DNA of 64,000 nucleotides. Source: Streptomyces decoyicus (GTDB taxonomy: Bacteria; Actinomycetota; Actinomycetes; Streptomycetales; Streptomycetaceae). The first letter of the stretch is position 1; each line of letters starts with the position of its first letter. A model generated the notes under the pieces. The model had not been told where the DNA came from. It did no database searches and saw nothing but the letters and a program-made list of their open reading frames with translations. Below are positions 35,468 through 43,428 of the stretch, piece after piece. The stretch spans positions 6,758,001-6,822,000 of the forward strand of contig NZ_CP082301.1 of the NCBI RefSeq assembly GCF_019880305.1, given 5' to 3'. The position numbers and the translations under genes were made by a program.

Positions 35468-35638
35468 TCAGCTCTCCGGACGCAGCAGCCCGCGCTCGTA
35501 CGCCTTGGCCAGTCGCTGCGGTACGAGGTAGGGGGTGCCGTCGACGGTGATCGGGACGAGCTGGGGGGTGGTGGCCTTCCACTGGGCGCGGCGGTGGCGG
35601 GTGTTGCTGCGGGACATCTTCCGCTTGGGTACGGCCAT
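35468..35638 (-). CDS. rpmF: Alternative 50S ribosomal protein L32 (cysteine-free)
   Basis: A 56-residue L32 (MAVPKRKMSRSNTRHRRAQW, TPQLVPITVDGTPYLVPQRL). The CxxC motifs of the zinc form are missing from its C-terminal part. The ATG at 35638 follows CAGGAG. First gene of an operon with the canonical CobW GTPase. Confidence 0.92.
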   Translation of the reverse strand: MAVPKRKMSRSNTRHRRAQWKATTPQLVPITVDGTPYLVPQRLAKAYERGLLRPES

Positions 35639-35679
35639 GGCGAGCTCCTGCGCGTGACTAGGTGACGGCAAACACTATC

Positions 35680-35700
35680 TGAAAATGGATTCCATTTCCA
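35680..35700 (-). promoter_or_regulatory. Zur-type operator before L32-cobW
   Basis: The perfect dyad AATGGA-T-TCCATT lies inside a longer imperfect palindrome at 35680-35700, 42 bases upstream of the L32 start. It shares its core with the sites at 25344, 31646 and 36953. Confidence 0.75.
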
Positions 35701-35802
35701 AATACCGTCTATCGAGGCAGCTCCGAGGGCGATGCGGTCCCGACGGGCGGGCCCATCGGAAGCGATCCCTGGAGCACGCCACACCTCACAACGCGTCGCT
35801 CG

Positions 35803-36849
35803 TCAGCACTGAACCTGTGAGGGGGCGATGTCCAGGAGCGTTACGCGGCCTCCCCTTTCCGCTACGGCAAGCATTCGCTGTCCTGCCCACGCAAGGGATG
35901 TGGCGGGGGTGGTCAACTGCCATGCGGTGAGGGGGGCGTAACCGTTCCTCCGGCCTTGGGCACCGGCATGCCACAGTCGGACGGCGTGGTCGGACCCGGC
36001 CGTCGCGAGCGCGTCCCCTGCGCCGGGGCGCCAGGCCAGCGCCGACACGCAAACGGGGAGGACGGCCGATCGTGTCGGTCTTCTGGGGCCGATGGACCAG
36101 AGCGACAGGTGGCGCTCGGCCGGTACGGCCAGCCGGTGCCCGCATTCACTGAAGACTGGAGCATGCCGGCCCGAGGCTTCCTCGCACTGGACCGGCTGCG
36201 CCGCGGGGCGGCGATGCGTCTCCCACAGCAAGGTCGCGCGCTGATACGTCGAGCACACGGCCCAGCGGCCGTCGACGGACAGAGCGAGATCATCCGGTGC
36301 GCCACCGTAGAGATGGACGGCGACAGGTTCACGACGCATCGGCATGAAGCAGCGGACTTGGCTCGCCAGGGACACGGCCAGAAGGCGTCCGCCCTGCGCG
36401 CAGGCCACGTCGGTGGCTGCTGTCGGGAGAGGTGCTGTGGACCACTGCGCCACGCCGTCGGTGTCGTACGTGGTGACCTTGCCCCCTTCCGCAATCGCCA
36501 CGACGCCCAGTCCCATCCAGCGCGCGCGGACGCAGGGCGTCGGAGTGCTCCGCGTGATCAGCCTGCCGTCCGTGGCCCGCCACAGGGCGAATCCGCGAGG
36601 ACCCACCAGGGTCAGGTGGCGCCCATCAGGGGAAAAGGCGAGACCCGTGATGCCGCCGGGCAATGTGAGGAGGTCGTGTTCCTCGCCGCCTTCGAGGTCC
36701 ATCACGCGAACCCTGCCACGGCGCCCGGCGGCGGCGATCAGGCCGACGCCCACCGACAGGAAGGCCGGTTCCCAGGGGAGCCGCTTCGACCACGGCGAAA
36801 CGTCTTGCAGACGTTCGCCGGTTGCTGGTGCGGTCAACGCTGTCACCAT
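35803..36849 (-). CDS. WD40-repeat-like protein, probable member of the zinc-starvation set
   Basis: A 348-residue soluble protein with WD40-type beta-propeller repeats: GGITGLAFSPDGRHLTLVG, RGFALWRATDGRLI, ALSVDGRWAVCSTYQRATLL, VSALAWRPGAGDALATAGSD, HAVRLWHAGA. No signal peptide or enzymatic domain is seen. The ATG at 36849 has AGGAAC upstream. A Zur-type palindrome lies about 100 bases before it. The cargo or partner is unknown; a scaffold for zinc-starvation proteins is a guess. Confidence 0.7.
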   Translation of the reverse strand: MVTALTAPATGERLQDVSPWSKRLPWEPAFLSVGVGLIAAAGRRGRVRVMDLEGGEEHDLLTLPGGITGLAFSPDGRHLTLVGPRGFALWRATDGRLITRSTPTPCVRARWMGLGVVAIAEGGKVTTYDTDGVAQWSTAPLPTAATDVACAQGGRLLAVSLASQVRCFMPMRREPVAVHLYGGAPDDLALSVDGRWAVCSTYQRATLLWETHRRPAAQPVQCEEASGRHAPVFSECGHRLAVPAERHLSLWSIGPRRPTRSAVLPVCVSALAWRPGAGDALATAGSDHAVRLWHAGAQGRRNGYAPLTAWQLTTPATSLAWAGQRMLAVAERGGRVTLLDIAPSQVQC

Positions 36850-36952
36850 GACCACGTTCCTGTCTGGACATGCGGTGCGGCAGCATGGCGGGAGTTGGCG
36901 GATATCCCCCGTGAGGATTCATTGACGTGCATGGGTGATCTTTCATTGGCGA

Positions 36953-36972
36953 ATATGAGAATCATTTCCATT
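36953..36972 (-). promoter_or_regulatory. Zur-type operator before the WD40-like gene
   Basis: The sequence ATGAGAATCAT (36955-36965) is a perfect ATGA-GAA-TCAT dyad followed by TTCCATT, like the other metal-operon sites. It sits about 105 bases upstream of the WD40-like gene start, with no other gene nearby on the opposite strand. Confidence 0.6.
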
Positions 36973-36989
36973 AAACACGGTCGTGGCTT

Positions 36990-38080
36990 CTCTGCGTGCC
37001 CCGGGTCCCGATGGTCGAACGGCTTGGCGGGTGTGTGCGGCCGTCGGCACGGCCCCGGCCTCGCGACCGCCGTGGCCTGGGCCAACGAGCCCACGCCCAG
37101 CGACAATTCACAGCGATAACAGCAGTGGGCTCACTCCCGGCACGCCCACGAGACGTCAGCCCTGCGCCGGCCCCGCTGACGTTCCCGTGTCCGCCGGCAA
37201 CGGTGAACCGGTCGGTGAGGTGGGCGAGTTCGCCCCTCCCGGCTGGGTGAGTGTGGGCCTACCCTGGCTTGGCAGGGGTTGAATCACGACAACCGGATGC
37301 CGGAGCCCCATTTTCGACAGGGTGATGGTCCCGGCGGCGGCTGACCGGCGGCGTCCGGCTCGGCATGGCCGGCCTTTTGCCGTAGCCGAGCAGGGCTGAA
37401 GCCGGCGGCCGGGAACATGTCCCTGCCCCGGAACGGTCACTCCAGCACGGCCAAGCCCGTTGACCGGCCCGGAGTCCGCACGGTCACACGTTCAGGCGAT
37501 AACAGACCGAACATCAACTCACGTACCCCCCTCTCACACAACTCCGGCTGGGCCCGCGGATGTTTGGGCTCCCAGAGGCAGCTGTACTCTGGTGCCACAA
37601 CTGGCATCGGTACTCGACTCTGGATGCTGCGGAGGTCTGGACCATGGCGTGACGCATGACCCCCGGGAGTCGGCCTGTTTCCCGGCGTAGCGCCGTCGAT
37701 GCTGACTTTGTGCTGACTTGCTGACCTGGAAACGCCCTCTGACCTGCACCGATGCCTTGCCGTGCCTCTTCGGCTTCCACTGGTACCGGTTTGGAGCGAT
37801 GTTGCGGGTGTAGTGGATTGGCCAGTGTCTTTGCAGCCCCGCGGCCGATCCCGGCGGCACTGCGGCCACTGGAGACAACGGGCACCTGGCGTGGCTGGAG
37901 CAGGCTGCCTGGCGGCTTGCCTCCTGCTGGCCTTGTGGATGTGGGTCCCCGGTATCGCGCTGGTACCCGCTTCTCCTCGGGAGCGAAGACGGGGGGGGCG
38001 TCGCGGCGTTGGTGGAGCGAGGGGGCCGGGTGCGCTCCGCATGGTGTGAGGGGCGCGGCCGCGCCGGTGCCGGTGGGCGG
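36990..38080. other. Non-coding or degenerate stretch, about 1.1 kb
   Basis: Frames here lack good ribosome binding sites and recognisable domains and have arginine-rich out-of-frame composition. I see no RNA gene or mobile-element ends. The stretch lies between the zinc island and an IS110 element and seems to be decayed accessory DNA. Confidence 0.5.
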
Positions 38081-38420
38081 CTTTGGGGTGTTATTCATGG
38101 CCGAATCGGCGAGCCAGAACCTGCGTGGCCGGTCGCTGACCTGCTCGGCGACTCTCAGACTGACGAGCCTGCTGGGGTGTTGGCGATGGTGCCTGAGGAC
38201 CTATCAATGATGCGGTTGATCCGGGTGGCGATGAATGACTCGTCGGGGTGTGCCTGGAGGTGGTCAATGACCATGTGCCGGAGCATTCGGCGCGAGCGGC
38301 CTTCCACGCTTGGCGCGGGTACGCCGGTTCCGTCGGCCGCCCCCAGTAGGTCGCTGACTGTGGGAGCGTGCTGGTCCGCGTCCGGTGGTCGGGGCCGAGG
38401 CGCTGTCGTTCGCCGGGGCC
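38081..38420 (-). pseudogene. Frameshifted remnant of a winged-helix DNA-binding protein
   Basis: The minus strand reads VEGRSRRMLRHMVIDHLQAH, then PDESFIATRINRIIDRSSGT, then after a one-base shift near 38172 RLVSLRVAEQVSDRPRRFWL. The pattern (short helix, SSGTIAN recognition-like helix, basic wing) resembles helix-turn-helix proteins of actinomycete integrative elements. The frame is broken and no start is evident. Confidence 0.4.
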
Positions 38421-38686
38421 GCTGGAGTTCCCGAGGGCCGATCGTGATGTCGACCTTTGTGATCCGTTGTGGTCGGTCAGAGTCAGATTCAGGGTGTTCC
38501 TTGAGCTGGGATTGAGAATGCTCTGCGGGCTTGGGCGAGGGGCCGTGAATTCCGGGAGGATTGGTGGGTGCTGTCCCGGGCCGGGGTCTGACTCATGAGA
38601 ACTCTGACCGCGGTGTCTTACTCACGCTGTGTCGACCGCTGACCGGGGCTGGTGTTGCTGGCACCGGGCCGGCCGGGTGTGTCCCG

Positions 38687-39891
38687 ATAGGGGCCTGCCG
38701 ACCTGCCAGGCGTTGTCACAGTTCTGACCGTCCGGGCGGTTCGGTGCCGGCTACGGGATGCGCCATCGGGTCGGAAGGTGAACGAACATGACCGCTACGT
38801 CCTTGACCCCGCGTACTCGCCGACGCCGGCCGACGGGGGAGGTGGTCCTTGGAGTCGACACGCACCGGGACACTCAGGTGGCTGCCGTGCTCTCCCTGGT
38901 GGGGGCGGTGATCGGTACCGAAGAGTTCCCGGCCACCGCGGCCGGGTACCGCGAACTGCTTCAGTGGGCCAGCGGCTTGGGCACGGTACGGCGAGCCGGG
39001 TTGGAGGGCACCGGCTCCTTCGGGGCAGCCCTCTCCCGCTACCTGCTGACCCAGGGCGTTGAAGTGTTCGATGTGAACCGGCCCGACCGGACAGACCGCC
39101 GTCAGCGCGGCAAATCGGTTCCGCTCGATGCCCAGAACGCGGCCCGGGCGGTACTGAGCGGGCGGGCACGCGCCCGGGCCAAGTCCGGCGACGGACCCGT
39201 GCAGATCGCCCGGATGTACAAACTCACCAAAGGGTCGGCAGTCAAGGCCCGCACCCAGGCGATCAACCAGCTCAAGGCCGTCCTCGTTGCCGCCGACCCG
39301 AATCTGCGGGAAGAGCTGGCCGGGCTGGGCAACCCGGAACTCTTCCGTACCTGCGCACGGTTCGCCGACGACTGCAAGAACGACGAGGGCGGTGAAGAGG
39401 CGTGCTGCAGGCCACCCGCATCACCCTGTGCCTGCTGGCTCACCGAATCGAGCAGCTTACCGAGCAGATCCAGGATCTGGAACGCCGCCTGGCTCTGTTT
39501 GCGGAACGCCACGCGCCGCAGTTGCTCACTGTGGTGGGCATCGGGCCGGACACTGCCGTCACTTTGCTGATCACGATGGGGGACAACCCGGAACGTCTGC
39601 ACAGTGAGGCGTCCTTCGCCGCGCCGTGCGGGGTCAGCCCCGTAGAACGCTCCTCGGGCACTCGGCAGTACCGTCGCCTCAACCGCGGCGGGGACCGGCA
39701 GGCCAACGCCGCCCTCCACCGGATCGTGCAGACCCGCCTGCGCTTCGACCCACGTACCCAGAACTACTACGAACGCCCCACCAAGGAGGGCAAGACCCGA
39801 CGCGAAATCGTCCGATGCCTCAAACGCTACGCCGCCCGCGAGGTGTTCCACCTGGTCAGGCCCGTACGGACACGCTCCCCGTCATAGGGGC
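38687..39891 (+). mobile_element. IS110-family element, exact ends uncertain
   Basis: An IS110-type transposase frame is bracketed by the direct repeat ATAGGGGC at 38687-38694 and 39884-39891; the right copy overlaps the stop codon. IS110 elements lack inverted repeats and have short direct core repeats, so these are candidate ends of a 1.2 kb element. If the left end lies further upstream, the non-coding region before the transposase would have room for a bridge RNA. Confidence 0.45.
38788..39887 (+). pseudogene. IS110-family transposase, frameshifted
   Basis: The gene starts at an ATG with GGAAGG upstream. The N-terminal DEDD RuvC-like domain is clear: VLGVDTHRDTQVAAV (Asp), GLEGTGSFGAAL (Glu), VPLDAQNAARAVLSGRA (Asp). 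The frame shifts near 39390-39402. The second frame carries the rest of the first domain and the transposase_20 domain (HAPQLLTVVGIGPDTAVTLL, SEASFAAPCGVSPVERSSG, LNRGGDRQANAALHRI) with the usual catalytic Ser. One lost or gained base makes it inactive unless the shift is recoded. Confidence 0.8.
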
Positions 39892-40182
39892 AGTTGTGAG
39901 ATTTGAGAGCGTGCAAGGCGTGAGTGAGCTGTCCGCGCCTACCCCGCAACGCCGCTTCTCCGGGCCAGAAGACCCCGGCCCTGATCACGAGCAAGGCACC
40001 GCATCCGTACCAGCAGATCACGGTGAGCTACGACAAGCCGGGGCACGCGATCGTCCACGTCGTCTCCACGCTGAGGCTCTGACCTGCGCGTACCCCGCTT
40101 CGGGCGCCGTCGGCGTCACGATCCGACGGCTCTTCCTGACCCGGGTGTAAGGATCGCGTCAAAGAGTCGGTAGCGTGGCCGG
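39892..40182 (+). other. Gap with a short C-terminal protein remnant
   Basis: One frame reads QQITVSYDKPGHAIVHVVST and a stop at about 40082, in good codon usage, preceded by an in-frame stop near 39922. It is probably the end of a gene interrupted by the IS110 element. I do not recognise the protein. Nothing else is seen before the next gene. Confidence 0.3.
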
Positions 40183-41466
40183 GTGAGTGAGAAGACCCTG
40201 CAGCACCGGATTGACGGCCCCGACGACGCCCCCGTACTCGTCCTCGGTGCCGCTCTGGGTACCACATGGCATATGTGGGACCGGCAGATCCCCGAGCTGA
40301 CCCGCCACTGGCGCGTCATCCGTTTCGACCTGCCCGGACACGGCGGTTCGCCCGCCCACGCGGCGGCCTCCATCGCCGAGCTGGCCGACCGGCTGGTCGC
40401 CACCCTCGACGCCCTGGGTGTGGACCGCTTCGGCTACGCCGGCTGCAACATCGGCGGAGCGATCGGCATCCAGCTGGCACTCACCCGTCCGCACCAGGTC
40501 ACCTCGCTGGCCCTGGTGTCCACCTCGGCGCGCTACGGCACCGCCGACGCCTGGCGCCAGCGCGGCGTGGTCATCCGCACGAACGGACTCGACCCGATCG
40601 CCCGCACCGCGCCCGAGCACTGGTTCACCCAGGGCTTCGCCGGCGCCCAGCCCGCGATCGTCGAATGGGCCGTGCAGATGGTGCGGACCACCGACCCCGG
40701 CTGCTACATCGCCGCCTGCGAGGCGCTGGCGGCCTTCGACGTACGGTCCTCGCTCGGCCGGGTCGGCGTGCCCACGCTCGTCGTCGTCGGCTCCGACGAC
40801 CAGGTCACCCCGACCACCGACGCGCGCACCCTCGTCGCCGGGATACCCGACGCGAGCCTGGCGCTGGTGCCCGGAACCTCTCACCTCGCACCCGTCGAGC
40901 AGCCCTCGGCCGTCACCGAACTCCTCATCCGGCACTTCTCCTCGGCCTGGCACGACAAGCCCGGCCCCGGCGGCCAGACCGCCATCGGCGCGGCCGCCCC
41001 CAAGCCGCAGATCGCGCCTGCGCCCCCGCCGGTGGCACCCCCGGCCGCCATAGAGTCCGGCCTCGCCCAGCCGGAGCCGGACCGCGGAGCCACCTACGAA
41101 GCGGGCATCAAGGTCCGCCGTGAGGTCCTCGGCGACGCCCATGTCGACCGCGTCGAGGCCGCCGCCGACGACTTCACCGGCGACTTCCACGACTTCCTCA
41201 CCCGCTACGCCTGGGGCGAGACCTGGACCCGCCCGGGCCTCGACCGCCGCACCCGCAGCATCATCACGCTCACCGCGCTGGTCGCCCGCGGCCACCAGGA
41301 CGAGCTGGCGCTGCACACCCGCGCGGCCCTGCGCAACGGGCTCACCCCCACGGAGATCAAGGAAGTACTGCTGCACACCGCCGTCTACTGCGGCGTCCCG
41401 GCAGCGAACTCCGCCTTCGCGGTCGCCCAACGGGTGATCCGGGAGGAGACGACGCCGGAGGCGTGA
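40183..41466 (+). CDS. Fused 3-oxoadipate enol-lactonase / 4-carboxymuconolactone decarboxylase (PcaD-PcaC)
   Basis: A 427-residue two-domain enzyme of protocatechuate degradation. Residues 1-265 form an alpha/beta hydrolase (PcaD), then a Pro/Ala-rich linker (PKPQIAPAPPPVAPPA), then from about 300 a carboxymuconolactone decarboxylase domain (RSIITLTALVARGHQDELAL, EIKEVLLHTAVYCGVPAANS). Such fusions (PcaL) are common in actinobacteria. The acid and base residues are present (SDDQVTP, TSHLAPVEQP), but the nucleophile elbow reads GCNIGG, with Asn89 where Ser is expected. Other pca genes are not adjacent. The GTG at 40183 has only a weak ribosome binding site. Confidence 0.88.
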   Translation: MSEKTLQHRIDGPDDAPVLVLGAALGTTWHMWDRQIPELTRHWRVIRFDLPGHGGSPAHAAASIAELADRLVATLDALGVDRFGYAGCNIGGAIGIQLALTRPHQVTSLALVSTSARYGTADAWRQRGVVIRTNGLDPIARTAPEHWFTQGFAGAQPAIVEWAVQMVRTTDPGCYIAACEALAAFDVRSSLGRVGVPTLVVVGSDDQVTPTTDARTLVAGIPDASLALVPGTSHLAPVEQPSAVTELLIRHFSSAWHDKPGPGGQTAIGAAAPKPQIAPAPPPVAPPAAIESGLAQPEPDRGATYEAGIKVRREVLGDAHVDRVEAAADDFTGDFHDFLTRYAWGETWTRPGLDRRTRSIITLTALVARGHQDELALHTRAALRNGLTPTEIKEVLLHTAVYCGVPAANSAFAVAQRVIREETTPEA

Positions 41467-41521
41467 GGGCCGGGCGGCTGCGGGCGGCTTTTGCGGGCGG
41501 CCCGCCCCGGGTTTCTCGTGC

Positions 41522-41560
41522 CGTTGACGTTGACGTTGACGTTGACGTTGCCGTCGCCGT
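41522..41560. repeat. Hexanucleotide tandem repeat (GTTGAC)n
   Basis: Four perfect and two imperfect GTTGAC/GTTGCC units lie just after the PcaD-PcaC fusion gene, outside any supported coding region. Confidence 0.7.
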
Positions 41561-41621
41561 TGTGGGCTTGTGACGTGTCCTCCTGGGGCTTTGAACGCGT
41601 ACCCCTTTGGTTTTTTCCCCG

Positions 41622-41650
41622 CCGCCCACCCCCCTTCGGGGGGTGGGCGG
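41622..41650. terminator. Perfect hairpin after the PcaD-PcaC fusion gene
   Basis: A 13-bp perfect stem (CCGCCCACCCCCC / GGGGGGTGGGCGG) with a TTC loop. A run of six T precedes it rather than follows it, so the terminator role is inferred from the stem strength and position. Confidence 0.5.
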
Positions 41651-41684
41651 GTGTAGTGACGCGGGTGCCCACCCCTGACGGGGC

Positions 41685-41774
41685 GGGGGAGACGGCGGCA
41701 GCGGCCCAGGGGGAGACGGCGGCAGCAGGCCGGGGGAGACGGCGGCAGCGGCCCAGGGGGAGACGGCGGCAGCG
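41685..41774. repeat. Minisatellite, four copies of a GGGGGAGACGGCGGCAGC unit
   Basis: The 18-base core recurs four times at 23-25 base spacing, separated by GGCCCA-like linkers, in the gap between the PcaD-PcaC fusion and MBL-fold genes. No coding role is likely. Confidence 0.7.
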
Positions 41775-41885
41775 CCTCCCCCGCCCCCCCCGCCCCAGCC
41801 CTCGTCCCCATCTCGCCCCATCGCCCCACCCCGCCCTCCTCCCCATCCCGCCTCATCGCCCCCGCCGCCACGGCAAGATGGGTCC

Positions 41886-42527
41886 ATGGAACTCACCAAG
41901 AAGACCCACGCCTGTGTCCGGCTGGAGAAGGACGGGCAGATGCTCGTCATCGACCCCGGAGTCTTCAGCGAGGAGGACGCGGCCGTCGGCGCGGACGCGA
42001 TTCTGGTCACCCATGAGCACATGGACCACTTCGACGTGGACCGGCTGCGGGCGGGCATGGAAGCCAACCCCGGGGCCGAGATCTGGACGCTGGCCAGCGT
42101 CGCCGAGCAGCTCTCGGGCGCGTTCCCCGGCCGGGTGCACACCGTCGGCGAGGGGGACGCCTTCACCGCGGCCGGCTTCGACGTGGAGGTGCACGGCCAG
42201 CTGCATGCCGTCATCCACCCGGACATCCCGCGCATCACCAATGTCGGCTATCTCATCGACGGCGGCACGGTCTTCCACCCGGGCGACGCCCTCACCGTCC
42301 CGGAGGGCCGTACGGTCGACACCCTGCTGCTGCCCGTCCACGCGCCGTGGAACAAGGTCGCCGAGATCATCGACTATGTGCGCGAGGTCGCGCCGCAACG
42401 TGCCATCGACATCCACGACAGTCTGCTCCAGGACCACGCCCGCCCGATCTACGACTCCATGATCGACAAGCTGGGCGGTACCGATCACGGCCGACTCGCC
42501 CCGGGCCACGGCACCGCACTCGGCTGA
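41886..42527 (+). CDS. MBL-fold metal-dependent hydrolase
   Basis: A 213-residue metallo-beta-lactamase-fold protein of the UlaG-like type. Metal ligands are seen in THEHMDHFD (HxHxDH), in the later His (VHGQLHAVIH), in the Asp of VFHPGDAL and in the terminal His (LAPGHGTAL). It has no signal peptide and should be cytosolic. The substrate cannot be told from sequence. Its stop lies 37 bases before the exonuclease gene, so the two may be co-transcribed. Confidence 0.82.
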   Translation: MELTKKTHACVRLEKDGQMLVIDPGVFSEEDAAVGADAILVTHEHMDHFDVDRLRAGMEANPGAEIWTLASVAEQLSGAFPGRVHTVGEGDAFTAAGFDVEVHGQLHAVIHPDIPRITNVGYLIDGGTVFHPGDALTVPEGRTVDTLLLPVHAPWNKVAEIIDYVREVAPQRAIDIHDSLLQDHARPIYDSMIDKLGGTDHGRLAPGHGTALG

Positions 42528-42564
42528 GGCCTGACTGTCAGTGCCGGGCTGTAGGTTTACAGAC

Positions 42565-43344
42565 ATGCGCATCGCGACCTGGAACGTCAATTCGATCACC
42601 GCCCGCCTCCCGAGGCTGCTGGCCTGGCTGGAGAGCACCGGCACGGACGTGCTGTGCATCCAGGAGACCAAGTGCACCGCCGAGCAGTTCCCGTACGACG
42701 AGCTGCGCGAGCTCGGCTACGAAGCCGCGGTCAACGCCGACGGCCGATGGAACGGCGTGGCGCTGCTGTCCAAGGTGGGACTCGACGATGTCGTCATGGG
42801 CCTGCCCGGCGGCCCGGACTACGACGGGGTGCAGGAGCCGCGCGCCGTGTCGGCCACCTGCGGTCCGGCCCGGGTGTGGTCGGTGTACGTCCCCAACGGC
42901 CGCGAGATCGGCCATGCGCACTACACCTACAAGCTCGGCTGGTTCGAGGCGCTGAAGACCGCGGTCGCCGAGGACGCGGCGGGCTCCCGCCCGTTCGCGG
43001 TCCTCGGCGACTACAACGTCGCACCGACCGACGAGGACGTCTGGGACCCGTCCGTCTTCGAGGGCGCCACCCACGTCACGCCCGCCGAGCGCGCCGCCCT
43101 GACCGCCCTGCGCGAGGCGGGCCTGTCGGACGTCGTTCCGCGCCCCCTCAAGTACGACCGTCCGTACACCTACTGGGACTACCGCCAGCTCGCCTTCCCC
43201 AAGAACCGCGGTATGCGCATCGACCTGGTCTACGGCAACCAGCCGTTCGCCAAGGCCGTCTCGGACGCCTACGTGGACCGCGAGGAGCGCAAGGGCAAGG
43301 GCGCCTCGGACCACGCCCCGGTCGTGGTGGACCTCGACGTCTAG
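42565..43344 (+). CDS. xthA: Exodeoxyribonuclease III (AP endonuclease)
   Basis: A 259-residue enzyme of base-excision repair. Signatures in order: MRIATWNVNSITARLPRLLA, LCIQETKC (metal-binding Glu), SVYVPNGREI, AVLGDYNVAPTDEDVWDP, DYRQLAFPKNRGMRIDLVYG and GASDHAPV (catalytic Asp-His). The start at MRIATWN is the family start; the frame opens at 42541. Confidence 0.93.
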   Translation: MRIATWNVNSITARLPRLLAWLESTGTDVLCIQETKCTAEQFPYDELRELGYEAAVNADGRWNGVALLSKVGLDDVVMGLPGGPDYDGVQEPRAVSATCGPARVWSVYVPNGREIGHAHYTYKLGWFEALKTAVAEDAAGSRPFAVLGDYNVAPTDEDVWDPSVFEGATHVTPAERAALTALREAGLSDVVPRPLKYDRPYTYWDYRQLAFPKNRGMRIDLVYGNQPFAKAVSDAYVDREERKGKGASDHAPVVVDLDV

Positions 43345-43428
43345 GGGCTCCCCCCTACGGCGTGCCCTGCCGAGGAACCCGTGGGTCTGCCGGCGGCCGG
43401 CCCGCGGGGACCGGCGCCGGGGCGGGCC

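Noticed and set aside
37437..38098. Minus-strand frames of about 200 codons in the 37-38 kb gap
   Set aside because: All three frames are partly open, none has a domain or good start, and the adjacent helix-turn-helix remnant is frameshifted, so these are probably chance frames.
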